From assembly GCA_028285265.1 (NCBI GenBank), contig JANQPX010000032.1, forward strand, positions 186,001-250,000: a DNA stretch of 64,000 nt, written 5' to 3'. Shown here piece by piece: positions 8,019 to 17,205 of the stretch. Below the pieces are notes generated by a model, which did not search any database, had not been told where the DNA came from, and saw nothing but the letters and a program-made list of their open reading frames with translations. Source of the stretch: Geminicoccaceae bacterium (GTDB lineage Bacteria > Pseudomonadota > Alphaproteobacteria > Geminicoccales > Geminicoccaceae). Position numbers and translations under genes: made by a program. Positions within the stretch are counted from its first letter, which is position 1. Every line of letters starts with the position of its first letter.

Positions 8019-9746
8019 TTACTCGGTTCGTCTTGTTGCCTCGGCGCGATCATCTCTAGAGGCGCGCGCGTTGATGGCCGACAAGGATGGGGCTGGGTAA
8101 TCAGCGGCCAGCTCCGTACAATCTGCTGATCGCCCCGTCGTCGTGGTTTCCCAGCGATAGGCAGTCATCTTCGAAGATGGCGGGAGATCGATTTTGATCG
8201 CGCGTTCCTCAATGACATCAGCGATGGCAGCCCCAAGCTGTGGCTCAAAACGCCACCGGTAGACATTGGAGACAATCACCCCTTGCTCAAAGCAAGACAT
8301 GAGGAGCTCAATCGATTCGGGTTCGCTCACAACCGGTCGCCCGGTTCGCCAGTCGAGACTAAATTCACCAATCTCGTCGGTCAGATGCCCATCACTATTG
8401 CGCCGCAATTCGGTCATACGACTGTTGCTGATCAACATGTCGTAACGATCGAAGGCATAGAGGGTCTCCATTTCGCTGGTGGTCAGTAAGACCGCATCAT
8501 CCAACCAGGGCTCCAGGACATCATGGGCAACCTCCCAGTCCGGCTCCTGTGTCATCGGTGGAATGGTGATACCAGCCAACAAGGCAATCGTCTTGATGCT
8601 TGCGGCATTGGCGAAGAACGTGAAAACCAAAGCCGCACCGATAACTGCAAAGCGCCAAGGTCGCTTTGGCTGATTGGGCGCTAATATATCCAGCGTCTTG
8701 TCGGTAGCATCCTTAAGGAAAGGCCAGAAACGCTCGATCAAGCTGGCAATGGCGACACCCCAGGTGACAAAGAGAAACGGCATAAAGTAGTAGAGGTACC
8801 GCAGATGTTTCATCCCGCCGAGCGAATGGAGAAGGAACGCCGGGATAAAGATCGCGAGGCAAAATCCAATCAGCTTAGGCCGATAGGCCATCGCGATAAT
8901 GGCGGCGATTCCCGTCAATGACCAGAGCGTGGGATAGTAGAGAGTCAGCAGGGCATGGTAGAACCAGAACTGATTTTTCGACGAAGCTGCCCAGGCGGGT
9001 GTCCAGCGAAATGCGTCCAGAAGGCCGCCACCGATCCCACTGACCACAAGTAGGGCGAGGGCGGCGAAACCGAGTAGGGCAACCAAGGCTAGCGCCATCC
9101 AGCGCCGACCTGGGTCCAGCCGAGCGAGCCATGGAAAGCCGAAGACGATTCCGACCCAAAGGCCCAATGCGGCTACGCCGATGAGCGTCGTGTCCTGAAG
9201 GCTAAAGGCAAGGCCGAACATCAATGCCGCGCCGATGCTCACGGCAATCAACGTACTCCTCTCCCACCAATCCCACTTTTGAACGACGAAGTAGACGCCG
9301 ATCGCACCCAGCAAAAACAGCATGCCGTGCGGCGCATAGAATCGGTTGGTCACGGAGATATCGATGCCATCTGGCCACAAGCAGAACAACAATGCTGCAG
9401 CCCATGCCGCGACGGGACCAGCTTGGCTTCTTGTCCAGAAGAACAGGATGATTAGCGACGCTACGGCAGAAATGACTCCGACCATGCGAAGCACTTCAAT
9501 ATGCTCACCAAACAAACCGAATGCGTAAGCGATCAACTTTGTATAACCGGCGGCACGCGTATAGATGCCGTCAGCAATGGTGAGTTCACGATCGGAGAGC
9601 CACGACTTCGCAGCAAACAAATGATAGAGCTCGTCCATCATGGGGCCCTGGCTGATCAGCGGAAGACGGACGCACAGCGCCAATAGCACCAACAGGAGAG
9701 CGCTAATCACCATCTCGCGACGGCCGAGCGGCTTGCTATCGATCAT
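8019..9746 (-). CDS. GT39/GT-C fold membrane glycosyltransferase
   Basis: A 575-residue polytopic membrane protein of the ArnT/PMT-like GT-C superfamily. About ten hydrophobic segments occupy the first 400 residues. The first extracytoplasmic loop carries MMDELYH, the acidic DE motif that acts as catalytic base in the fold. The C-terminal third is soluble and presumably periplasmic. Such enzymes take a sugar from a polyprenyl-phosphate sugar and transfer it on the periplasmic side; the DPM1/GtrB-like gene at 3307-4335 is a plausible source of that donor. The ATG at 9746 has GGGG 6 bases upstream. It is convergent with the GT4 gene and 74 bases downstream of the Wzc-like gene. Confidence 0.85.
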   Translation of the reverse strand: MIDSKPLGRREMVISALLLVLLALCVRLPLISQGPMMDELYHLFAAKSWLSDRELTIADGIYTRAAGYTKLIAYAFGLFGEHIEVLRMVGVISAVASLIILFFWTRSQAGPVAAWAAALLFCLWPDGIDISVTNRFYAPHGMLFLLGAIGVYFVVQKWDWWERSTLIAVSIGAALMFGLAFSLQDTTLIGVAALGLWVGIVFGFPWLARLDPGRRWMALALVALLGFAALALLVVSGIGGGLLDAFRWTPAWAASSKNQFWFYHALLTLYYPTLWSLTGIAAIIAMAYRPKLIGFCLAIFIPAFLLHSLGGMKHLRYLYYFMPFLFVTWGVAIASLIERFWPFLKDATDKTLDILAPNQPKRPWRFAVIGAALVFTFFANAASIKTIALLAGITIPPMTQEPDWEVAHDVLEPWLDDAVLLTTSEMETLYAFDRYDMLISNSRMTELRRNSDGHLTDEIGEFSLDWRTGRPVVSEPESIELLMSCFEQGVIVSNVYRWRFEPQLGAAIADVIEERAIKIDLPPSSKMTAYRWETTTTGRSADCTELAADYPAPSLSAINARASRDDRAEATRRTE

Positions 9747-9820
9747 GGAACCCCAGGCGATCTTATGTTTTTGAGCGATTCACGGTTTTGCACGCGATCG
9801 TCAACGTCGGCCGCAGCCTT

Positions 9821-12055
9821 CTAGTCAACGTAATACTTCTTCAAGCTTTCATGATGCTGCAGCGAGTCACCATAGCCGTATTGCGCATGCCGCTTCATCT
9901 CGACCTGGGTCAGAACAGCGCCGGCGAGATTCGCGTCAGCCTCAGCGAGGAAATCGAGGCCACCCTGCACCGTCTTCTCGTCAGTGTGTCCCCAGCGGAC
10001 CGCAAAGACAACGACATCAGCAAAGGCTGCAAGCGTGCGGGCTTCAACCACAGCAAACAGCGGCGCACTGTCGATGACAATCATGGTGTATCGATCGCGA
10101 AGCGCATTGATGGCATTTTGGAATTCATAACTCTCGATAACGTCGGCCGGATTCGCCAGCTGCGTCGAAATCTGCACGACATCGAGCCGCGTTGACGAAT
10201 CGACCCGCACGCCGTCCAAGATATCGGCTTCACTCTCAATATGCTCGAGAATGATCGCTGACGGTTCCATACCGAGTGCCGGATAAATGCTGGGCCTTCT
10301 CAAATCGAGATCAATGACCAACGTCCGCTGGTTGGATTGGGCCGCGAGCGTTGCAAGGCTGAGGGTCAGCGTGGTTTTGCCTTCGCCCGGCAAGGTCGAA
10401 GTCACTAAGGCAACTTTGGGCTCGCCTCGAGGCGGTGTCGACTTCACTGCCATGTAGATGGATCGTATCGCCTCCGCATAGGCTGACATTGGCTTATCGA
10501 TCAGCTGGTGGTGGGGTGATTTGTTGCGCCTGAGCCGATCGATTCGTGGCACAGCAGCAATCGTATTGACACCCAGTCGATCCTGTAGCTGATCGGCGCT
10601 TCGCAGCTTGTTGTCCATTCGGTCCAAAAGGAGGGCGATCATGCTGCTAACAGCAAACGAAGCGCAAAAGCCGATGAGCCCGATAAGCTTCGGTCCCGGG
10701 GTGCTTGGCACCCCAGGCGCGATGGCTCGAGAAATGATCTTAACATTGTCACTCACCAGCGCCGGCTGCTCACGGGTCTCACGAAGTCGCCGCAGAAACT
10801 CTTGATAAAGTTCACGAATCGATTCCGCATCTCGCTCAAGATCGTTGAGTTGAACCTGCGCCTGATTCTGATCAGCACTGGTTGCGCGGATGTTGGAGAT
10901 CTCCTTGTTGATGACACGCTCACGTTCGCGTAAGAGGCGCACGTCATTCTCAATCGCCTGAACGACGCGCTGCACCTCGGCCACCATTTTGGCGCGCACG
11001 CTGTCACGGTCCGCTCGCGCGTCCACCATCAACGGGTGCTTGGGCCCGTAGGTGTTCGAGAGCTCGGTGAGCGCTCGAATCGTATCACTCTCCTCTTGCT
11101 TTAACGCTTGGAAGATCGGTGAGGCGGTGACTTCTGCGATGTCATAAAAGCCGTTGGGTTGGTTGCCGCGCGACCTCACCAAGCGAAGCGTCGCTTCTTT
11201 CGACGAAAGTTCAGCACGAATCGTCACGAGCTCGGTGCTCAAGCCAATGATTTCTTGATTCTGCGTATCGAGACCGGCGACCAACAGATTGTTGCTGGCA
11301 CGAAACGTTTCGACCTTACGCTCTGCTTCGCGAAGCTCCTGCCGAAGAGCCTCGACACGCTCGCCAAGCCAGCCCGTCGCCTGATTGCTTTCGTCAATTT
11401 TGTCGCCCCGTTGGCGATCGGCGTAAAGCTCGACCAGCCGGTTGGCGATCGTGGACGCCGTTTCCGGACGAAGAGCCGTAAACGAGACAGCGAGGACGAA
11501 AGCATCGCCATCGCGATAGACGTCCAGGTTCTTGCGGAAGTGACTCACCAAGGAATTAATCGACGGACTAGCCGCTGCGTCAATCAGGGCTGGACTATTG
11601 TCTGGGCTATCATCGGGTTGATCGCCACTACCGCCCTGCCCTGGCAACAACGCGAGCGCTTCTTTCAGCCCAATGAACGAACCACCGTCGTCTTGACCGT
11701 CCAGTTGCCGAAACCCAGGTTCGCGTGCCAAATCGAGATCGAGAATAATCTGCTCGATCAGACTACGCGAATTGAGAATCCGGATTTCCGTCTCGATCGC
11801 TTCATCATCGATCGGCACATCGACAGCATCTTCATCATTCAGGTTGATGACCTGGTTGTTGGCACGCTCGACCAGGACTTGGGCTGTTGATGTGTATTTC
11901 GGCACACTTTGCAAGCCAAGAAAGATGGCGATGATTGTGCCAAGCACGGTACCTGCAAGGATGACCAAACGATGACGGTTCAACGCTGCAAGGACATTAA
12001 ACACATCCAGCACCGGCGCCGACCGTGAGGTGCGATTTCTGTTCGCTTCCACCAC
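9821..12055 (-). CDS. Wzc-type polysaccharide co-polymerase / BY-kinase
   Basis: A 744-residue fused chain-length regulator and tyrosine autokinase of the inner membrane. The Wzz domain has a first membrane segment near residues 32-50, a long periplasmic coiled-coil part, and a second membrane segment near 455-475. The cytoplasmic kinase has an intact Walker A (TLPGEGKTT, around residue 555), Walker A' (VIDLDLRRP) and Walker B (MIVIDSAP). The tail carries tyrosines 726, 728, 741 and 742 as autophosphorylation sites. It would control polymerisation and export of the exopolysaccharide. It is transcribed toward the GT-C gene and divergent from the polymerase-like gene. Confidence 0.93.
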   Translation of the reverse strand: MVEANRNRTSRSAPVLDVFNVLAALNRHRLVILAGTVLGTIIAIFLGLQSVPKYTSTAQVLVERANNQVINLNDEDAVDVPIDDEAIETEIRILNSRSLIEQIILDLDLAREPGFRQLDGQDDGGSFIGLKEALALLPGQGGSGDQPDDSPDNSPALIDAAASPSINSLVSHFRKNLDVYRDGDAFVLAVSFTALRPETASTIANRLVELYADRQRGDKIDESNQATGWLGERVEALRQELREAERKVETFRASNNLLVAGLDTQNQEIIGLSTELVTIRAELSSKEATLRLVRSRGNQPNGFYDIAEVTASPIFQALKQEESDTIRALTELSNTYGPKHPLMVDARADRDSVRAKMVAEVQRVVQAIENDVRLLRERERVINKEISNIRATSADQNQAQVQLNDLERDAESIRELYQEFLRRLRETREQPALVSDNVKIISRAIAPGVPSTPGPKLIGLIGFCASFAVSSMIALLLDRMDNKLRSADQLQDRLGVNTIAAVPRIDRLRRNKSPHHQLIDKPMSAYAEAIRSIYMAVKSTPPRGEPKVALVTSTLPGEGKTTLTLSLATLAAQSNQRTLVIDLDLRRPSIYPALGMEPSAIILEHIESEADILDGVRVDSSTRLDVVQISTQLANPADVIESYEFQNAINALRDRYTMIVIDSAPLFAVVEARTLAAFADVVVFAVRWGHTDEKTVQGGLDFLAEADANLAGAVLTQVEMKRHAQYGYGDSLQHHESLKKYYVD

Positions 12056-12557
12056 TATCTCGGTTCTTGTGTTTTACACTCGAGGCGTTGTCATTCGATG
12101 ACGCAACAAACTCAGTCAACAATTCGGGATAGGAGTCATACTCGTCCCCAGAACGACCTCCATCGTCCGATGCGACTGTTTTACGACGCCACAACCCCTC
12201 ACCGCTGTGCTAGACATCACAACTTCGGCTAGCATAACCGCAGGGCCACAGCAGTTGTAGCTTATTGATCCACAGCGGAACATTGCGTAACGTCTGCTTG
12301 GTGTCAACGGCAGACCAGCCACAGCTGCCGAGAAAACGCGCGCTGTTTCCACAAAACCACTGGTCTTTCGACCGCCCCTGCTCTTGGTTGATCCGATCGA
12401 CCGTGGCACAAGATCACGGAGCACCATGTTGGAATCGGCAATCTTGGTCTAATGACTGAATGGACCTGTGCACATGGCGCTGGAATAAACACCATGATGC
12501 CGCGACACCGGCAGCATCGGTGGTAGGAAACGATCGCTACGGGTCAGGTGGATCGCG
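12056..12557. other. Divergent intergenic region, Wzc-like / Wzy-like genes
   Basis: About 500 bases with no supported gene. It must contain promoters for both divergent polysaccharide genes, but no clear -35/-10 pair stands out. Short inverted repeats are present: GTCAT-TCG-ATGAC at about 12089-12101, and CCGTG (12401-12405) with CACGG (12415-12419). Small frames in it have no family features. Confidence 0.5.
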
Positions 12558-13979
12558 ATGCTGGGAATCGGCGTATATCTTGGGATTGTCGGGACGTTGA
12601 CGGCTCGTATGCTGGCGCGCCCGTCGGTTATTCTCTCCTTGATCTTTCTTTTGTTTGCCCTCGACCAATGGGGTGCTGCGCGCGCAGGCGGCTTCCTTCC
12701 CTCCGGCGCCTTTACGAACTATTTGGTGGCCGGGCTGACCATCTTGGCCGTGATCATTCTCTTTCTTTTCGGCAAACCGCATCGATTTCTCGGTGGCCCA
12801 GCCTTCTGGATGGTCCTCACCCTTTTCGCCTACGCCTTCGTGTCAATCGCGTGGGTCACCGTGCCGGACAAAGCCATCGCAATCTGGTCGGTCAATTTCC
12901 AATATCTCGTGATCTTTCTTTTGGCTGCTCCGCTGTTGGTGCAGGATGTCGACGATTTGAAAGAAGCGATGCTCGCCCTGCTCGTGCTCGGCACGCCTCT
13001 GCTCTTCTGCTTCAACTTTCTTTTGGAGTGGGGATATCGCGGTTACTACGTCAACGGTGAATTGGTGCGCCTGCCACTCGCCCTGGCCCAGTTTGGCGGC
13101 TACATGATGATCGTCGGTGCCCTCTTTGGCCCGAAACACAGTTATTGGTTGCTCCTCCGCTTGGCCGCGGTCGCACTTGGGGTCTTGCTGATCGTCAAGA
13201 CGGGTGCACGGGGCCAGTTCATTTCTGCGATGCTTTGCTGCGCCGTCATGTTCGGCCTGGGCCGAGCCAACTTTTCGCCGATGCGGCTCATTCTTGTTTC
13301 GGCGGTTGCCTCGGTCATCGTCGCCGCTGCCTATGCAGGCGCTATCAGCTATATGAAAAGCGTTCCGGAACTTCAGGGAACGGCGGCGCGCTGGTCGATC
13401 GACCGACTGTTCGAGGACTATGGCGAACGCAGCATACGCGTGCTTCGTATCGAAGCTATGCTTGAAGCTTGGTCGGACGATCCTGGCACTATGCTCTTAG
13501 GCCTTGGGAACTCAGCGTCTTACGATCCCGACATTACGGGATGCACAAGTCTGATCGGCTGTTATCCGCATAATCTGCCTGTCGAAATTCTAACCGAGCA
13601 AGGAGTCGTCGGGTTTGGTATCTTTGTAGCGTTGATGCTCTATATCGGCGTCGTCGCGATACGTACCATCGGCGATCCGGCGATTCGTGACGAAGACAAA
13701 GGTCCGCTTAAGGTGATGTTTGCGTTCATGATCTTTGAGGTGATCTTGAGTCTCAAACAATCGAGCCTTCTCGGAAACTGGCGCATGTTCCTCTTCGCCA
13801 TCCTGGTCGACCGAACCGCCGACCTGTTGACGCAACCTGTGGATGTTGAGGAGCGCGCGCCGACCTCACCGAGGTCATGGAAGCCAGAACGGAACGCGAC
13901 GACACAAGATCGTACCCGCGCCTGGCTCGCTAAGCGGCAAGTCGGTCGGGGTTGGGATGGGCGTCCCTCAACGAGGTAA
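12558..13979 (+). CDS. O-antigen polymerase/ligase family membrane protein (Wzy-like)
   Basis: A 473-residue polytopic protein with about ten to eleven hydrophobic segments and a large periplasmic loop near residues 270-345. This loop ends in CYPHNLPVEILTEQGVVGFG, which matches the Wzy_C/WaaL signature (HN-x-LE with a following EQG-x-x-G). It should join lipid-linked repeat units into polymer, working with the Wzc-type co-polymerase encoded divergently. The last 60 residues are polar and rich in Arg and Pro, presumably cytoplasmic. The ATG at 12558 is preceded by AGGTGG at good spacing. Ligase and polymerase cannot be separated by sequence, but there are no LPS core genes nearby, so polymerase is preferred. 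Confidence 0.82.
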   Translation: MLGIGVYLGIVGTLTARMLARPSVILSLIFLLFALDQWGAARAGGFLPSGAFTNYLVAGLTILAVIILFLFGKPHRFLGGPAFWMVLTLFAYAFVSIAWVTVPDKAIAIWSVNFQYLVIFLLAAPLLVQDVDDLKEAMLALLVLGTPLLFCFNFLLEWGYRGYYVNGELVRLPLALAQFGGYMMIVGALFGPKHSYWLLLRLAAVALGVLLIVKTGARGQFISAMLCCAVMFGLGRANFSPMRLILVSAVASVIVAAAYAGAISYMKSVPELQGTAARWSIDRLFEDYGERSIRVLRIEAMLEAWSDDPGTMLLGLGNSASYDPDITGCTSLIGCYPHNLPVEILTEQGVVGFGIFVALMLYIGVVAIRTIGDPAIRDEDKGPLKVMFAFMIFEVILSLKQSSLLGNWRMFLFAILVDRTADLLTQPVDVEERAPTSPRSWKPERNATTQDRTRAWLAKRQVGRGWDGRPSTR

Positions 13980-14021
13980 GCGCATCTCAGCCGACGTTCC
14001 TGATGCAAGGAGACTCTTTCG

Positions 14022-14876
14022 ATGAGAACGCTTCTCGTTCATATCGAAGACTGTGACGACCTTCCTTCGATTCTGAGCGCCGCACTGGTTGTGGCTGGAG
14101 ATTTCGGTAGTCACATCGAGGGACTTTATGTACCCCAAGGGCTGCCAAGCATGTTGCCCCTCAGCCCTGAAGGCGGGCTGGCCACAGCTGACGTTATGGC
14201 CAGCCTCGAACAGGGCGCCGAGGACACGGTGGAGCGCTTACGAGATATCTTCGAACGTTTCATGGCCGATCATGACGTGCAACTGATGCCTATGGGCGCC
14301 GCCATCGATAAGCCCTCAGCCAGTTGGTTTGATGGCAAAAAGCCAGCGCAAGACACGCTTGGCGGTAGGGGCCGCGCCTTTGATGCGATCATCGTCGGCC
14401 GGCCGGTCTCCGGTCAGTTTGCCCCCAGCATGGTAGCGCTAGAGACGGCTCTGTTCGAGAGCGGTCGACCGCTCCTCATCATTCCGCCTGGCGGTTCCGA
14501 GACGATCGGCAAAAGAATAGCCATCGCCTGGAACGGCAGCACCGAAACGGCGCGCACCATTGCCTTTGCGATGCCCCTGCTCGCCCGCGCCGACGAGGTG
14601 AATATCATCAGCGTCGAGGAAGGAATGGTGCCGGGCCCCGGCGGTCAGGATATTGCCAAAAGTCTGGTTCGCGGAGGGATCGTCGCCCGAACCCGGCATA
14701 TCCGTTGCGAAGGCCGTGCCATTGGCGAGGCCATGATTGCGGAGAGCCAAGCCTTCGGCGCCGATCTCATGATCAAGGGAGCTTACACGCAAAGCCGGCT
14801 TCGTCAGATGATCTTTGGAGGTGCGACAAGCCATATCCTGGCGAATGCCAATTTGCCAATTTTCATGGCCAACTAG
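14022..14876 (+). CDS. Universal stress protein, tandem UspA domains
   Basis: A 284-residue cytoplasmic protein built of two UspA-like halves. The first (about 1-140) starts MRTLLVHIEDCDD and lacks a clear nucleotide motif. The second (about 160-284) starts RIAIAWNGSTETA and ends with GAYTQSRLRQMIFGGATSHIL, matching the G-x2-G-x9-G-S/T ATP-binding motif. AAGGAG precedes the ATG by about 9 bases. It sits within the exopolysaccharide region, 42 bases after the Wzy-like gene on the same strand, so co-transcription is possible. Its function in that setting is unknown. Confidence 0.9.
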   Translation: MRTLLVHIEDCDDLPSILSAALVVAGDFGSHIEGLYVPQGLPSMLPLSPEGGLATADVMASLEQGAEDTVERLRDIFERFMADHDVQLMPMGAAIDKPSASWFDGKKPAQDTLGGRGRAFDAIIVGRPVSGQFAPSMVALETALFESGRPLLIIPPGGSETIGKRIAIAWNGSTETARTIAFAMPLLARADEVNIISVEEGMVPGPGGQDIAKSLVRGGIVARTRHIRCEGRAIGEAMIAESQAFGADLMIKGAYTQSRLRQMIFGGATSHILANANLPIFMAN

Positions 14877-14894
14877 CCTCAGCATATCATCGGG

Positions 14895-15773
14895 TTAGCG
14901 CTTAGGACCTCTTCCGCTCTTCTGATCGCGGACAAAGGGGAAGATCCGGGTAAAATCGGCGCCTGGGCTATGCGCATCAAAAGCCGTCCAGAGCGCTTCG
15001 ATCTCGGTGGCAATCGGTGATGCCGATCCGGCCTTTTCGACCTCTGCAAGATAGAGCCGCACGTCTTTAGCCATCATCGCAGCGGCAAATCCACCGTCGT
15101 AGTTTTCGGTGACGACACGTTTTGGGAACTTGTCCCGACTTGCCGTATTCTGGCCCGTCGATCGGTTGATGACGTCCAACGTGGTTTGCATATCGAGACC
15201 AACAGCAACACCAAAGGCAAGGGCTTCGCTGGTGGCTACCATGGCTGTCGCCGAGAGAAAGTTGTTCAAGAGTTTCACCGCCTGTCCCATGCCCGGCTTG
15301 TCACCGACATGGAAAAGATGGCCGCCGATCTTCGACAGCAGCGGTGCAACGCGTTCAAGCAGCGCGTGACGACAGCCGAGAATGACCGATAAGGAAGCAG
15401 CTTCTGCCCCGGCAATTCCGCCCGAAACAGGCGCATCGACATAGGCTATGCCATGCCCCTTCAGCAGATCATGGGCTGATTGTGCAGCCGACATACCGAT
15501 CGTCGAGCTATCAATGACCACCTCGACGGATCTTGTCTTAGCCTTGGTCAAGTCTTGGCAGACCGCAAGGCTTGCCGCGCCATCGGGAACAGACAGGATG
15601 ACGATCTCGGCGCGTTCGCCGACTTCGCTATTGCTGTCCGCTACGCGAGCTCCCTTCGGCGCCAAGTCCGTTGAGACGGCGTCAGCAACGACCAATGGGT
15701 ATCCAGCCGCGGCAACATGAGCCGCCATGCGATGGCCCATTTGCCCAAGGCCGATCCACCCAATAACAGGCAA
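14895..15773 (-). CDS. NAD(P)-dependent beta-hydroxyacid dehydrogenase (HIBADH family)
   Basis: Oxidoreductase of the 3-hydroxyisobutyrate / tartronate semialdehyde reductase family. The Rossmann motif GLGQMG is at the N-terminus, DAPVSGG is the substrate-binding signature, and GMGQAVKLLNNFL carries the catalytic lysine. The start is uncertain because no ATG precedes the Rossmann fold. TTG at 15773 gives the normal few residues before the glycine motif and has GGAAG upstream; the frame stays open to a TTG at 15821. It is convergent with the UspA gene. The substrate cannot be read from sequence; a role in glyoxylate or hydroxyacid metabolism is typical. Confidence 0.87.
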   Translation of the reverse strand: MPVIGWIGLGQMGHRMAAHVAAAGYPLVVADAVSTDLAPKGARVADSNSEVGERAEIVILSVPDGAASLAVCQDLTKAKTRSVEVVIDSSTIGMSAAQSAHDLLKGHGIAYVDAPVSGGIAGAEAASLSVILGCRHALLERVAPLLSKIGGHLFHVGDKPGMGQAVKLLNNFLSATAMVATSEALAFGVAVGLDMQTTLDVINRSTGQNTASRDKFPKRVVTENYDGGFAAAMMAKDVRLYLAEVEKAGSASPIATEIEALWTAFDAHSPGADFTRIFPFVRDQKSGRGPKR

Positions 15774-15883
15774 TGTCTGGTCTTCCGATAGTGTCAAACC
15801 ATCCCCCGAATAAGCGCGCAACGGTCGATCGAAGACAGCAGCGACCTGTCAGTCACGTGGATGCTTCACCGACGATGGATCAC

Positions 15884-17155
15884 CTAGTTGCCGCCAAAAC
15901 GGCGGAAAATCGACGCGCGGGACGGCGCTGTTCTCGCCATCGCAGCGGCAGATCGCCTTGCCATCTCGGCCTGGGCACGCGTCTGCTCCAGCTCAATTTT
16001 GTGTAGCTTTTCGCGCAATTGCTCTGTCTCAAGCCGCATCGTCTCGACTCGTCGCCGCTCGCCGGCTAAGTCGTCATAGGTTTGCTCAAGCTTATGGAGC
16101 AAGCGGACGGCCTCGCGCCGCCAGTGATCAATGTCGCTCCAATGGTGTTGATCAACGTCGAATGCTTCAGGGTCTACAGGACCGCTCCCGTTTACCGCTT
16201 TGCTGGCGACGACGGGGCTATTGATCTTCGTAACATGCCAAGCGCCCTGTCCAGCAACCTTGTCGGCTTGTTCCGCCGCAGCGGGCCTTGGAGGCGCTGG
16301 TTCGTGATCCTTCGTCTCGACCGGCGCAGCCGGCTCATAGGGAGCCCCCTCTTGATCAAGTTCTTCAAGCACGTCTTCGACGCATTCGGCGTCGATGACA
16401 TGACGCTCTTCGAGCGCACCCAGCACCAAGAGACGGGAACAAACTAAGTTGATTCGACGTGGCACGCCATGGCTGTGCTCATAGATGAGCGCGCAAGCGC
16501 CGGCATCGAAGGCGGGATCGCCGCGCCAGCCGGCTTGTTTCAGGCGATGCTCAATATAGGGCCCGACTTCGGTATCATCGAGATTTTCGAGATGATGGCT
16601 TGCAACCACCCGTTGACGAATCTGCTCATAGTCATCGCCAGTCAGGGCATCCCGAAACTGGGGTTGACCAACCAATACGATCTGTAAGAGAGCCTTTCCG
16701 CCATGCTGCAAATTGGCGAGCACACGCAACTCTTCAAGCGCTGGGAGCGGCCAGTTTTGCGCCTCATCGATGATCAAAAGCGGCCGCTGGCGTGCTTTGT
16801 TGCGGCCAATAAGAAAGGTTTCGATGTCTTTTTGTAACTCAGCCTGGTCTCGGTCTCCTGTCGGCAATTGAAACGCTTTAGCCACCAGCGGTAGAACTTT
16901 CGCAGGCTCAATCTGTCCGGCACTAACACGGCCGGCGACGAAAGGCCCGGCGCTCAGCTGCTCGGCCAAATAGTCGACCAACGTGGTCTTCCCCGTGCCA
17001 ACATCGCCGGTGACGACAATCAACCCCTCGCGCTGATGAAGGCCGTAGGTGAGGTAGGCCATCGCGCGGCGGTGGCCCTTACTACCAAAGAAAAACCGAT
17101 GGTTCGGACTTAGCTGGAATGGACGTGACGAGAGATGATAGAATTCGGTATACAT
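15884..17155 (-). CDS. ExeA-like AAA ATPase of the XrtA/exopolysaccharide type
   Basis: A 423-residue ATPase. It begins MYTEFYHLSSRPFQLSPNHRFFFGS, the hallmark start of the GspA/ExeA-like ATPase associated with XrtA (PEP-CTERM) exopolysaccharide loci. Walker A is GDVGTGKTT (about residues 49-57), and Walker B is LLIIDEAQNW. The helical lid region (about 200-275) is normal. Residues 285-420 form a charged C-terminal extension, largely predicted coiled coil, ending in an Arg/Ala-rich tail. It is the last gene of a three-gene operon, 50 bases after the kinase-like gene. No exosortase or PEP-CTERM protein is visible in this window. Confidence 0.88.
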   Translation of the reverse strand: MYTEFYHLSSRPFQLSPNHRFFFGSKGHRRAMAYLTYGLHQREGLIVVTGDVGTGKTTLVDYLAEQLSAGPFVAGRVSAGQIEPAKVLPLVAKAFQLPTGDRDQAELQKDIETFLIGRNKARQRPLLIIDEAQNWPLPALEELRVLANLQHGGKALLQIVLVGQPQFRDALTGDDYEQIRQRVVASHHLENLDDTEVGPYIEHRLKQAGWRGDPAFDAGACALIYEHSHGVPRRINLVCSRLLVLGALEERHVIDAECVEDVLEELDQEGAPYEPAAPVETKDHEPAPPRPAAAEQADKVAGQGAWHVTKINSPVVASKAVNGSGPVDPEAFDVDQHHWSDIDHWRREAVRLLHKLEQTYDDLAGERRRVETMRLETEQLREKLHKIELEQTRAQAEMARRSAAAMARTAPSRASIFRRFGGN

Positions 17156-17205
17156 GACGTCAGCCGACCTCGACGATCTTGATATATCGAGCGGCTGTCA
17201 TCACC